Below are positions 26,397-35,219 of a stretch of 64,000 nucleotides of DNA, in pieces (positions within the stretch are counted from its first letter, which is position 1; every line of letters starts with the position of its first letter). The translations under genes and the position numbers were made by a program. Under the pieces are notes generated by a model. It had not been told where the DNA came from and did no database searches. It worked only from the letters and a program-made list of their open reading frames with translations. This DNA is from [Clostridium] leptum DSM 753 (GTDB taxonomy: Bacteria; Bacillota; Clostridia; Oscillospirales; Acutalibacteraceae), in NCBI GenBank assembly GCA_000154345.1, contig DS480347.1, positions 248,001-312,000 on the forward strand, in the 5' to 3' direction.

Positions 26397-29030
26397 ATGA
26401 AATGGACAGGATTAAACGAATTGCGGGAGAAATATCTCCAATTCTTTGAGTCAAAGGGCCATCTTCGGCTGCCCAGCTTTTCCCTGGTGCCAAATGGAGA
26501 CAAGAGCCTGCTGCTGATTAACTCCGGTATGGCGCCGATGAAGAAGTATTTTACCGGGGAGGTGACTCCGCCGAGAAACCGGGTTACCACCTGTCAGAAA
26601 TGCATCCGCACCCCGGATATTGAGCGGGTAGGCATTACCGCCCGCCATGGTACTTATTTTGAAATGCTGGGGAATTTCTCTTTTGGAGATTATTTTAAGC
26701 ATGAGGCTACCGCTTGGGCTTGGGAGTTCTGCACCAAGGTGCTGGAGCTGCCTGTTGAGCGGATTTGGGTTTCCATTTACCAGGATGACGACGAGGCTTT
26801 CGACATTTGGACCAAGGAGGTCGGGGTGGATCCCAGCCGTATCGTCCGGCTGGGAAAAGAAGATAATTTCTGGGAGCATGGCACCGGCCCCTGCGGCCCT
26901 TGCTCCGAGCTTTATTTTGACCGGGGTGAGGAATATGGATGCGGTTCTCCGACCTGCGGGGTGGGATGCGACTGCGACCGGTACGTGGAATTTTGGAACC
27001 TGGTTTTCTCCCAGTTTGATAACGACGGCCAGGGAAACTATACGCCCCTGGAGCATAAAAACATCGATACCGGTATGGGGCTGGAACGCCTGGCCTGCAT
27101 TATGCAAGGTGTGGATAACCTGTTCCTGGTCGATACGGTGCAGAATATCATGAAGCACATTTCGAAAATCGCTGGGGTGGAATATGGAGCGGACCCCAAA
27201 ACCGATATTTCCCTCCGGGTGGTCACAGACCATATCCGCAGCACTACCTTTATGATCGGCGACGGTGTAATGCCCTCCAATGAGGGCCGGGGCTATGTGC
27301 TCCGCCGCTTGCTGAGAAGGGCCGCCCGCCACGGCCGCCTGCTGGGGATCCGCCGCCCCTTCCTGGCGGAGGTCTGCGATACGGTGATCAACGAGAATCA
27401 AAGCGCTTATCCCGAGCTGGTGGAGAAGCGGGATTTCATCAAAAAGCTGATCTCTGTGGAGGAGGAAAACTTTGACCGGACCATTGACCAGGGGCTGCAG
27501 ATTTTAGGCGCCCTGATTGAAAATTCCGAAAAGAAGATTTTATCCGGCGCCGAAGCCTTCCGGCTGAACGATACCTACGGCTTTCCGTTGGATTTGACGA
27601 AAGAGATCATCGCAGAAAAGGGAATGACCGTGGATGAGAGCGAGTTTCAGCGCCTGCTGTCCGAGCAGCGCACCAGAGCCAGAAACGCTAGGAAAAACGC
27701 CGGCGCTGACGCCTGGCTCAGCGAGTCCGTGGATCTGGATGGAATTCCCGCTACAGAGTTCACCGGCTACGCCACTTTGAAGGATACCGCCAGAATACTG
27801 GCGATTCTCCGGGATGGAGAGCGCGTTGAGTCCGCTGAGATGAACGACGACGTAGTGGTGGTTCTGGACCGGACGCCTTTCTATGCGGAAAGCGGCGGAC
27901 AGGTGGGGGATACCGGCTTTCTAACCGACGGCGCCGGACGGTTCGCTGTTTTGGATACCACCAAGCACCATTCCGGCGTGTTCCTCCATCACTGCCATGT
28001 GGTCGTGGAGGGACTGAGCGTCGGCTCAGAGGTAGAGTGCGTGGTAGACGGCATCCGCCGGTATAATATCATGAGAAACCATACCGCTGCCCACTTGCTC
28101 CAGGCGGCGTTGAGAAAGGTGCTGGGCACCCACGTGGAACAGGCGGGACAATTGGTAGACGGCCAGCGGGTGCGTTTTGACTTTACCCATTTCTCCGCTT
28201 TGACTAAGGAGGAGACCGCCAGAGTAGAGGAGATCGTCAACGACGAGATTCTTTCCGCGGTTCAGGTTACCAGTACGGAAATGCCCATTGAGGAAGCGAA
28301 AAAGCTGGGCGCTATGGCGCTGTTCGGTGAAAAATACGGAGATATCGTCCGGGTAGTACAGGCCGGGGAATTCTCTACGGAATTCTGCGGCGGCACTCAT
28401 GTGAACAATACCGCGAGGCTCGGCCTGTTCAAAATTATTTCTGAAAGCTCCGTGGCCTCCGGTGTCAGAAGAATCGAGGGCGTTACCGGACGGGGCGTGC
28501 TTCAGCATATGGCGGAAGACGCAAAGACGATACAGGACGCTTCCTCAGCGTTGAAGCTTAATAATCCGGCAGAGCTTCCCGAAGCCTGCGAACATCTGCT
28601 GAGCGAACAGAAGGAGCTGAGAAGAGAGCTGGAGAAGGCAAATGCCAGGCTTGCCAATTGGCAGGTGGACGGCCTGTTCGACAGTGCTGAAATGGTAAAG
28701 GGGGTAAAGATTATCACCGGATCCTTTTCCTCAACCACAGCGGATGCTCTGCGAACGATGAGCGACCGCGTGAGAGAGAACGCCCCTAACAGCGTAGCGG
28801 TGTTTGCCGCTATCAACGACGGCAAAGCGGTCCTCTCGGCTACAGCAGGAAAAGAGGCCCAGCAGAAGGGATGCCATGCAGGAAACATTGTCCGGGCGGC
28901 GGCTAAGGTGGCCGGCGGCAACGGCGGCGGCAAACCGGATTTCGCGATGGCAGGCGCCAAGGATCTGACGAAAATCGACGAGGCGCTGGCGGCGGTGAAT
29001 ACTATTGTGTCAGAGATGGTAAAGGAATAA
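26397..29030 (+). CDS. alaS: Alanine-tRNA ligase
   Basis: The 877-residue enzyme charges tRNA-Ala. It shows the class II catalytic domain (LRLPSFSLVP, NSGMAPMK near the start), the editing domain with zinc site HTAAH (His562, His566) and CGGTH (Cys664, His668), and the C-Ala domain at the end. Length is normal. A T-box leader controls it, in line with amino-acid-dependent regulation. Confidence 0.98.
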   Translation: MKWTGLNELREKYLQFFESKGHLRLPSFSLVPNGDKSLLLINSGMAPMKKYFTGEVTPPRNRVTTCQKCIRTPDIERVGITARHGTYFEMLGNFSFGDYFKHEATAWAWEFCTKVLELPVERIWVSIYQDDDEAFDIWTKEVGVDPSRIVRLGKEDNFWEHGTGPCGPCSELYFDRGEEYGCGSPTCGVGCDCDRYVEFWNLVFSQFDNDGQGNYTPLEHKNIDTGMGLERLACIMQGVDNLFLVDTVQNIMKHISKIAGVEYGADPKTDISLRVVTDHIRSTTFMIGDGVMPSNEGRGYVLRRLLRRAARHGRLLGIRRPFLAEVCDTVINENQSAYPELVEKRDFIKKLISVEEENFDRTIDQGLQILGALIENSEKKILSGAEAFRLNDTYGFPLDLTKEIIAEKGMTVDESEFQRLLSEQRTRARNARKNAGADAWLSESVDLDGIPATEFTGYATLKDTARILAILRDGERVESAEMNDDVVVVLDRTPFYAESGGQVGDTGFLTDGAGRFAVLDTTKHHSGVFLHHCHVVVEGLSVGSEVECVVDGIRRYNIMRNHTAAHLLQAALRKVLGTHVEQAGQLVDGQRVRFDFTHFSALTKEETARVEEIVNDEILSAVQVTSTEMPIEEAKKLGAMALFGEKYGDIVRVVQAGEFSTEFCGGTHVNNTARLGLFKIISESSVASGVRRIEGVTGRGVLQHMAEDAKTIQDASSALKLNNPAELPEACEHLLSEQKELRRELEKANARLANWQVDGLFDSAEMVKGVKIITGSFSSTTADALRTMSDRVRENAPNSVAVFAAINDGKAVLSATAGKEAQQKGCHAGNIVRAAAKVAGGNGGGKPDFAMAGAKDLTKIDEALAAVNTIVSEMVKE

Positions 29031-29326
29031 TTCCTTTGGGCCTGACGAAATCTGTCAGGGCAGAAAGGAAGCGTAAGATAAAAAGGACAGGGAAGCCTCC
29101 GGACGATGAAACCTCTGCAAAGAACGTTTCTGGAGCAATGCTTTTTCCGAGGCTTTTCGGAGGCTGGAGAACACAAAGAAAGAAGCTCCCTCTTTCCGTT
29201 ATGACGGTTATGCGGTAAGGGTCCTTTTATGGAAATTTTTATGGAAATAGGAAATACTTACGCTGGGTGAACTAAGCAGACGTACGGTAAGGCGTCTGTA
29301 AATCTGATAAAGTAAGGAGAATGAGT

Positions 29327-29668
29327 ATGGCGGATTGTATTTTTTGCAAAATCGCTGCCGGGGAAATCCCGTCGAAAAAGGCCTATGAGGATGACCAGAT
29401 TTTGGCCTTTTATGATTTGGATCCTCAGGCACCGGTACACATTCTGATCATTCCAAAGGAACACATCTCCTCTGCCAACGAGTTGACAGAGGAAAACGGT
29501 CCTTTGCTTGGGCACATCTTTGCTGCTGCGGCCAAGCTTGCCAAGGAACTGGGATTGGAAAAAGGCTACCGCATTGTGAATAACTGCGGCGAGGATGGCG
29601 GCCAAACGGTGCGGCATCTGCATTTTCATCTGCTGGGCGGCAGGAGCATGGAGTGGCCTCCCGGTTAA
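29327..29668 (+). CDS. HIT family (HINT-type) nucleotide hydrolase
   Basis: The 113-residue protein carries CIFCKIAAGEIP at the start and the histidine triad HLHFHLL near the end. HINT proteins hydrolyse AMP-lysine or AMP-N conjugates. AAGGAG fits the ATG at 29327 better than the ATG six bases before it. The 290 bases after alaS hold no other gene. Confidence 0.95.
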   Translation: MADCIFCKIAAGEIPSKKAYEDDQILAFYDLDPQAPVHILIIPKEHISSANELTEENGPLLGHIFAAAAKLAKELGLEKGYRIVNNCGEDGGQTVRHLHFHLLGGRSMEWPPG

Positions 29669-29905
29669 AAGCGCATTGGTTTATCATTTTGGCCTGAACC
29701 GGGATCTGATGAAAATTCTTTTTCGGCTCGAATTGAAGCGCTTAGGAATAGGAAGAAAGCATGTGATCTCATAGGGCATTGCGAATGCGGCTTACTGGCG
29801 GGAGGACTTGCCTGCGGTTTGCCGTCGCTGCTTTTTCTGAAAGGCCAGCAGGCAAGAGGAGGCGCAATGAGGTCCTGGCTTAGGGAGAGAAAAGGAGAAA
29901 ACATA

Positions 29906-30448
29906 ATGAAACAGTATTATAAAATGAAAGTTGCCGGCTGTGACCGGGAACTGCCTTTGTGTCCGGTGAATGAACACTTGGATATTGCGGCGTTTATTAT
30001 GTTCGGTGATATCGAGGTGACAGAGAAGGCCGCGAAGTTACTTTTGGAGAAATGTCCGGAACATGACGTGCTGGTGACCGCAGAAGCGAAGGGGATTCCG
30101 CTCTGTTATGAAATGGCGCGGCAAGGCTGCCGCAATTACTGTGTAGCCAGAAAGGGCTTGAAGGTTTATATGACCAATCCCTTGGAGGTAACGGTAAAAT
30201 CTATTACCACCGAAAACGTGCAGAAGCTTTATCTTTCTGATGAAGAAGTAAAAAAGATTCAGGGAAAGCGGGTTCTTATTGTTGACGATGTCATCAGCAC
30301 GGGAGAATCTCTCAACGCCCTGATGCAGCTGGTGGAAAAGGCGGGCGGCAATATTGTAGGAATGGCCGCCGTGCTGGCGGAGGGCGACGCCCAGGAGCGT
30401 GATGACATTGTTTATCTGGATGCTCTGCCTCTATTTGTAAAAAAATAA
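29906..30448 (+). CDS. Adenine phosphoribosyltransferase-like PRTase
   Basis: The 180-residue protein has the PRPP-binding motif VLIVDDVISTGES (about 124-136) and the adenine-PRTase-like stretch TAEAKGIPL. It probably makes a purine nucleotide from a base and PRPP. GGAG lies before the ATG at 29906; the longer frame from 29819 has no ribosome site. The downstream neighbour is comEC, with 208 bases between. Confidence 0.85.
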   Translation: MKQYYKMKVAGCDRELPLCPVNEHLDIAAFIMFGDIEVTEKAAKLLLEKCPEHDVLVTAEAKGIPLCYEMARQGCRNYCVARKGLKVYMTNPLEVTVKSITTENVQKLYLSDEEVKKIQGKRVLIVDDVISTGESLNALMQLVEKAGGNIVGMAAVLAEGDAQERDDIVYLDALPLFVKK

Positions 30449-30569
30449 TCCAGTTCAAGGCGGCGGATGGCACCTGCCGCTGCCGTCGTTAGACAACCTT
30501 TGATTTGCTGTAATTTGTTTATAAGACGAATCCATGACAGCCACCGGCTTCGCCGCGGGCGCTGCATTG

Positions 30570-30618
30570 GCGAAAAAACGAGGCTGGAAACGCGGATTGG
30601 GTCCAGGCTCAGCCTGGG
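30570..30618 (-). repeat. Nested-palindrome terminator repeat, copy 3
   Basis: This carries CCAGGCTCAGCCTGG (30603-30617), as at 5626-5640 and 5721-5735, with a related left arm. On the minus strand GAGCCTGGA pairs with TCCAGCCTC (one mismatch) before GTTTTTTC. It lies between two plus-strand genes, where a minus-strand terminator has no obvious job. Confidence 0.55.
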
Positions 30619-30656
30619 GATAGGTTTCAATAAAAACCGTCTTAGGAGGAAGAACT

Positions 30657-32909
30657 ATGAAGCGGCCATTTGCTTCAATTGGATTTACGTATCTAATTGC
30701 GCTTTTGGCCGCCATTTTTGCAGGTGTGAATGCCAGCGTGGTACTGGGGATTTCGTGCCTGCTGCTTTCTCTCCTGCTGTTTTGCAGAAAAAGCACACCG
30801 AAAAGGCTTTCGGCGCTTGTATTAACGGCGGGAATTGCGTTTTTCGCCTATTTTGGGGCGTATCAGATAAATGTCTCTCCGGTTTCCGCCCTGGACGATT
30901 CTGATGCGACGGTATCCGGTACGGTAACGGAGCTGCCTTCTGAAGCTTACGGACGGTTTTATTATGTGATCGAAACTGATTCCGTTATGCCGGAAGATGG
31001 CACAGTGAAGTCAAGCGACATCCCTCAAAGGCTGAAAATTCGTGTATCAAGCACCAACGCGATTGAGTTGGAGGCCTATGACCGGCTTACGGCGAAGGTG
31101 CATCTATCCAAACCCACGGGATCTGATGAAGGACTGAATACCAGAAACTATTATGCGGCTAAAAATATTTATCTTACCGGATTTATTTATGACTATCAGC
31201 CTTATACCGTAACTCCGGGAGAAAGCCATCCTTTTTATTATTATGCCCTAAAGGTCCGGGAAAGGATGACCGAGGCCTTAAGAGCTTTGCTTCCTCCCAG
31301 GCAATCTGGCTTAGTGTGCGGTGTTTTGCTGGGAGACAAAAGCGGTCTGGATGAAGCTGTCCGGGATAATTTCCAGATTACCGGTGTTTCCCATATGCTG
31401 TCGGTGTCTGGAATGCATATGGCCATTATCGGACAATTTTTGCTTTGGGCATTGCTCTATTTTGGAATACCCAAGAGAGGAGCCGCGCTAGCCGCGTCGG
31501 TGGGTGTGTTCTGTTTTATGGCGGTTACCGGTTTTGTCCCATCTGTGGTGAGATCCGGCGTGATGTCCATTCTGTATCTGCTCGGGATCGGTATCCGAAA
31601 GCAGGCGGATCCGATCAATTCCTTGGGCTTTGCCATGCTGGTGCTGACGGTTCCAAATCCTTTCGCCGCAGGAGATACCGGACTGCTTTTGTCATTTTCC
31701 GCAACCTTAGGGATTCTTCTGTTTTCAGGGAGGATTCAAGCCCGCCTGAATCGCTGGACAGAATCGATTGGTGTTTTAAAAAGATTATTCCGCGGACTCA
31801 ACAGCACTATTGCGGCCACTGTTTCGGCAACCGTATTTACTTCTCCTATTGTAGCCCTTACCTTTGGAGAGTTATCGCTGGTGGCGCCGTTGTCCAATCT
31901 TTTAATGGAGTTTCCCGCGGACATTATGCTTTTGTGCGGCTTCCTTACCTCAATCTTTTATTACATTCCTGTGATCAATTTTTTGGCTATGCCCTTCGGA
32001 CTGGGCGCCGGGATAGCCGCTAATTATCTGATGGAATGCGCCGCATGGCTGGCGAGCTTGCCGATGGCCTCTATTCCGGTTACCCAAGAGGTGCTGCTGA
32101 TATCGCTGATAGTGTTTGCCGCAGCGTCTGTGGTGATTGTGATGATCCGCTGGGAAGGATTTCGTCTTCGGCTCACGGCCTGCACCACCGCATTTCTGCT
32201 GGTTTTCACGGCTCTGGGCGCAGGCTTTGAACAGGAAGCTTTGGAGATAGGGGTTTTGAATACTGGAAATGGAAGCTCCGTAGTTCTGATACGGGATCAG
32301 CAGGCCGCAGTGCTTTGCTCCGGAGGCGGAAACGGCGCATATTCCCGGATCGACGCCTATCTGCGGAGCCGCGGAATCGGCCGCTTGGATTATCTTTTGA
32401 TTTCTCAGGTAGATAAAAAGACATCCTCCGGGGCCAGCCGCCTGATTGAGGAGTATCACCCAGAAACCATATTAGTCTCCGATCAAAAGCTGCCTCAGGA
32501 TAAGCTTCGCAGGGCGCTGGAAAACCGTGCGGGTGTATACTATTTTTCCAGTAGGAACCAAACGGTTCTTTGGGAGGATCTGGTGATTTCCGTTCTGGCT
32601 AATAAATCGGAAAGCTGGATTTCTTTTACCGTGGGGCAGGAGAAATTTTTAATTTGTCCTGCGGGCGGCGATGTTGCGGATTTGCCGGAAGCTGACCGCG
32701 ACTGCAATTTCTGCATTGCTGGAGATACTCCGGAAAACGCTTACGGCCTTCGGGGAGATTACACTATTCTCACCATGTATCAAGCAGAGGCGATAGAGGC
32801 CCAAGAGGCGCTTTCCAATATTAAAATTCATGAGTTGGTGACCTCAAAGCAAGGAAATGTAGTGATTTCCGTATCGGAAACCGGCGTTACGATCGACACG
32901 GAATATTAG
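30657..32909 (+). CDS. comEC: ComEC/Rec2 family DNA uptake channel protein
   Basis: The 750-residue protein has the ComEC order: N-terminal helices, a DUF4131-type OB domain (about 60-190), the competence membrane domain with GLVCGVLLGDKSGLD and HMLSVSGMHMAI, and a C-terminal beta-lactamase-like domain (about 525-740). It would pass single-stranded DNA across the membrane. The C-terminal domain lacks the metal-binding motif: where HxHxDH is expected it reads ISQVDKKTSSG, so this domain is probably inactive. It is followed closely by holA, a common order. Confidence 0.93.
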   Translation: MKRPFASIGFTYLIALLAAIFAGVNASVVLGISCLLLSLLLFCRKSTPKRLSALVLTAGIAFFAYFGAYQINVSPVSALDDSDATVSGTVTELPSEAYGRFYYVIETDSVMPEDGTVKSSDIPQRLKIRVSSTNAIELEAYDRLTAKVHLSKPTGSDEGLNTRNYYAAKNIYLTGFIYDYQPYTVTPGESHPFYYYALKVRERMTEALRALLPPRQSGLVCGVLLGDKSGLDEAVRDNFQITGVSHMLSVSGMHMAIIGQFLLWALLYFGIPKRGAALAASVGVFCFMAVTGFVPSVVRSGVMSILYLLGIGIRKQADPINSLGFAMLVLTVPNPFAAGDTGLLLSFSATLGILLFSGRIQARLNRWTESIGVLKRLFRGLNSTIAATVSATVFTSPIVALTFGELSLVAPLSNLLMEFPADIMLLCGFLTSIFYYIPVINFLAMPFGLGAGIAANYLMECAAWLASLPMASIPVTQEVLLISLIVFAAASVVIVMIRWEGFRLRLTACTTAFLLVFTALGAGFEQEALEIGVLNTGNGSSVVLIRDQQAAVLCSGGGNGAYSRIDAYLRSRGIGRLDYLLISQVDKKTSSGASRLIEEYHPETILVSDQKLPQDKLRRALENRAGVYYFSSRNQTVLWEDLVISVLANKSESWISFTVGQEKFLICPAGGDVADLPEADRDCNFCIAGDTPENAYGLRGDYTILTMYQAEAIEAQEALSNIKIHELVTSKQGNVVISVSETGVTIDTEY

Positions 32910-32918
32910 GAGGAAGCT

Positions 32919-33968
32919 ATGGCGCAGCTAAAGGAGTCTGAATTAAAGAAGCAAATTAAGGAAAAGGCATTCGTCCCTCTGTATTTTCTTTATGGCGAGG
33001 AAAAATATTTGATCAGCCATTACACCGAAGCTATTGTGAATAAGGTGCTTGGAAAAAGCTACAGCGATTTTAATTTTCAAGCCTTTGACGGCGGCAAGGC
33101 TTCGATCGATGAAATCGCGGATGCAGCTCAGGCGCTTCCGCTGTTTGCTGAGCGTAAATGCGTTTTGGTAAAGGATTTGAATGTGGAAGCTCTGAATGCC
33201 GGAGAACTTGCTAAGTTATATCAACTTTTAGAGGAACTATCTGAAACCACGGTTTTAATTATCAGCCAGTCCACTCTGGAAATCGATGCGAAAAGATCCG
33301 CGAAATGGAAGAAGTTTATTGCGGCAGCGGAAAAAAATGGAACGGTGGTCCTATTGGAAAAAAGAGGAGAGATCGCTTTAGAGAAGCAGCTGGTGCAGTG
33401 GGCGGAAAAGAGAGGCTGCGGCCTGACCCAGATCAATGCGGGGAAAATCATTCAGCTTTGCGGAGATGACCTCCTGACCTTAAGCAGCGAGCTGGAAAAG
33501 CTGTGCGCCTATGCAGTGGGCCGGGAAATTACCATGGATGACATCGATCTGCTGGTAACCAAAAATCTGGAAACTACAGTTTTTGTTTTGGGCAACGCGC
33601 TGATGGCTGGAAATTATGATAAAGCATACCAGCAGCTTGACCTGCTTTTTTATCAAAAGGAGGAGCCGGTGGCAGTACTCGCGGTCTTATCCTCTAACTA
33701 TGTGAATTTATACCGGGCCAAAACGGCTTTAGAAAGCGGAGAAAAGACTTCCGTTTTGAGTAAAGACTTTGATTATAGAGGAAGAGACTTTTTAATCCGC
33801 AATGCGGAAAGGGATTGCAAACGTGCTTCCATCAGCCAATTGAGAAAAAGCTTGTTTTTGTTGGCTCAGGCGGATCTGGCTTTGAAAAGCGGCAGGTCGG
33901 AGCCTAGAACTGTGCTGGAAGAACTAATCGGAAAAATGATGCTGTTAGCACGGGAGGAGAAGGTCTGA
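32919..33968 (+). CDS. holA: DNA polymerase III subunit delta
   Basis: The 349-residue protein is the clamp-loader delta subunit, with YFLYGEEKYLI near residue 15-25 and the family's three-domain length. It opens the sliding clamp during loading. AGGAGG lies before the ATG, nine bases after the comEC stop, and the last base of its stop is the first base of the rnmV ATG, so the three genes are one unit. Confidence 0.93.
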   Translation: MAQLKESELKKQIKEKAFVPLYFLYGEEKYLISHYTEAIVNKVLGKSYSDFNFQAFDGGKASIDEIADAAQALPLFAERKCVLVKDLNVEALNAGELAKLYQLLEELSETTVLIISQSTLEIDAKRSAKWKKFIAAAEKNGTVVLLEKRGEIALEKQLVQWAEKRGCGLTQINAGKIIQLCGDDLLTLSSELEKLCAYAVGREITMDDIDLLVTKNLETTVFVLGNALMAGNYDKAYQQLDLLFYQKEEPVAVLAVLSSNYVNLYRAKTALESGEKTSVLSKDFDYRGRDFLIRNAERDCKRASISQLRKSLFLLAQADLALKSGRSEPRTVLEELIGKMMLLAREEKV

Positions 33969-34579
33969 TGATAAAAATTAAGGAAGCGGTAATTGTTGAA
34001 GGGAAATACGATAAAATTAAGCTAAGCTCTTTGATTGACGGCCTGATTATCGAAACTGGAGGCTTTCAGATTTTCAGCGACAGGGAAAAGATCGAGCTGC
34101 TCCGCAGGCTGGCGGACACCAGGGGGCTGTTGATTTTAACGGACAGCGACTCCGCGGGATTTTTAATCCGCAACCATATCCAGAGCTGTATCCCTAAGGA
34201 AAAAATCAGACATGCTTACATTCCAGACCTTTATGGAAAGGAAAAAAGAAAGCTTCACCCATCTAAGGAAGGCAAGCTGGGAGTGGAGGGAATCGATCCT
34301 GAAATTCTTTTAGAGTCGATCCGCCGCTCAGGCGCATCAGCTATAGAAGAAGCCGGAAGTTCGGAAGAAAAAAGAAAGATTACCAAGCTTGATTTGTATG
34401 AGGATGGCTTTTCAGGAGGTGCGGACAGCAGTAAAAAACGTCAGGTGCTTCTACGGGAATTAGGACTTCCGGAACGGTTGACGGCTAAAGCTCTGGTGCC
34501 CGTTTTAAATAGTTTGGTAAACTATGAGGAGTATCAGAAAGTGGTTAAAAAAATTAATTTAACTCTGGAAAATGATTGA
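33968..34579 (+). CDS. rnmV: Ribonuclease M5 (Toprim, DUF4093)
   Basis: The 203-residue protein has a Toprim domain with EGKYDK (residues 10-15) and the acidic DSDSAG (57-62), followed by the DUF4093 C-terminal domain, as in RNase M5, which matures 5S rRNA. It shares one base with the holA stop. The tRNA-Leu(GAG) promoter begins at 34576, overlapping its last codons. Confidence 0.93.
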   Translation: MIKIKEAVIVEGKYDKIKLSSLIDGLIIETGGFQIFSDREKIELLRRLADTRGLLILTDSDSAGFLIRNHIQSCIPKEKIRHAYIPDLYGKEKRKLHPSKEGKLGVEGIDPEILLESIRRSGASAIEEAGSSEEKRKITKLDLYEDGFSGGADSSKKRQVLLRELGLPERLTAKALVPVLNSLVNYEEYQKVVKKINLTLEND

Positions 34580-34604
34580 CAGAATATACCGAAAATGATA
34601 TAAT
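34576..34604 (+). promoter_or_regulatory. Promoter of tRNA-Leu(GAG)
   Basis: A perfect TTGACA (34576-34581), a 17-base spacer and a perfect TATAAT (34599-34604), overlapping the end of rnmV. Confidence 0.85.
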
Positions 34605-34623
34605 AATTGTCGCTGACTGAAAT

Positions 34624-34707
34624 GCGAGCGTGCTGGAACTGGCAGACAGGCACGTTTGAGGGGCGTGTGTTTATGACGTACGGGTTCAAGTCCCGTCGCT
34701 CGCACCA
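34624..34707 (+). tRNA. tRNA-Leu (anticodon GAG)
   Basis: The 84-nt gene has acceptor arms GCGAGCG/CGCTCGC, an anticodon arm CACGT-TTGAGGG-GCGTG giving GAG, a long variable arm, the T-arm GGGTTCAAGTCCC and an encoded CCA. Repeat copy A, which holds its terminator-like hairpin, begins about 20 bases downstream. Confidence 0.96.
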
Positions 34708-34727
34708 AGTGAACAGGGGCCGGAATT

Positions 34728-34930
34728 TGGAGCTCAAAAGTGAGACAATCCAGATTCCGGCCTCTTTTTCTATGCCAAAACCCCAGCGTTTAAGCCATTT
34801 TTCTAGGATTATCTCATTTTATAGAAATGGGACATCGAAAAGCAAAAAACAGAAAAATAGGCTGTAAAAACAATCAAATGTATTTATTCTGGATCCGGAA
34901 TTCTCATTCTAATGAGGATGATAACTTGTT
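34728..34930 (+). repeat. Island repeat copy A (full length), including the tRNA-Leu terminator
   Basis: It starts with a hairpin in which GGCCGGAATTTGG pairs with CCAGATTCCGGCC, followed by TCTTTTTC. The match to copy C continues through AAAAAACAGAAAAA, TGTAAAAACAAT and GGAATTCTCATT. Copies B (38172-38270) and C (41446-41655) are in the same orientation. Roughly two thirds to three quarters of positions match by eye. Confidence 0.75.
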
Positions 34931-35219
34931 TTGTTGAAGTTCTGGTCTTTTTATTAAGAGCAAATCTGCGAACAAAGTTCGACATAAGGCCCAGTATGGG
35001 AGTAACAAAGGTTGGTGTCTTATTTTAAGTGGTATCTTTTCTTTTAATACTTCCCCTTAAAAACAAAGAATTTGTTGCACGATCACAACAGTTTTTTGTT
35101 TTTATATAAGCTTTTGTTGTCAGATATTGAAAATTCAGTAAAAATACAGTAAAATTATTATATATATACTAAATTTTTGTGCTTTCGATATCATTTTAAA
35201 TGACATAAGGTGACCAACC
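34931..35219. other. AT-rich leader of the helicase gene
   Basis: No gene is seen. The stretch is very AT-rich and offers several possible -10 boxes (for example TATATA near 35161). GATATCATTTTAAAT at 35187-35201 also occurs before the aldolase gene (477-491). Confidence 0.5.

Noticed and set aside
34607..34867. 86-codon frame across tRNA-Leu(GAG)
   Set aside because: It overlaps the tRNA and its terminator.
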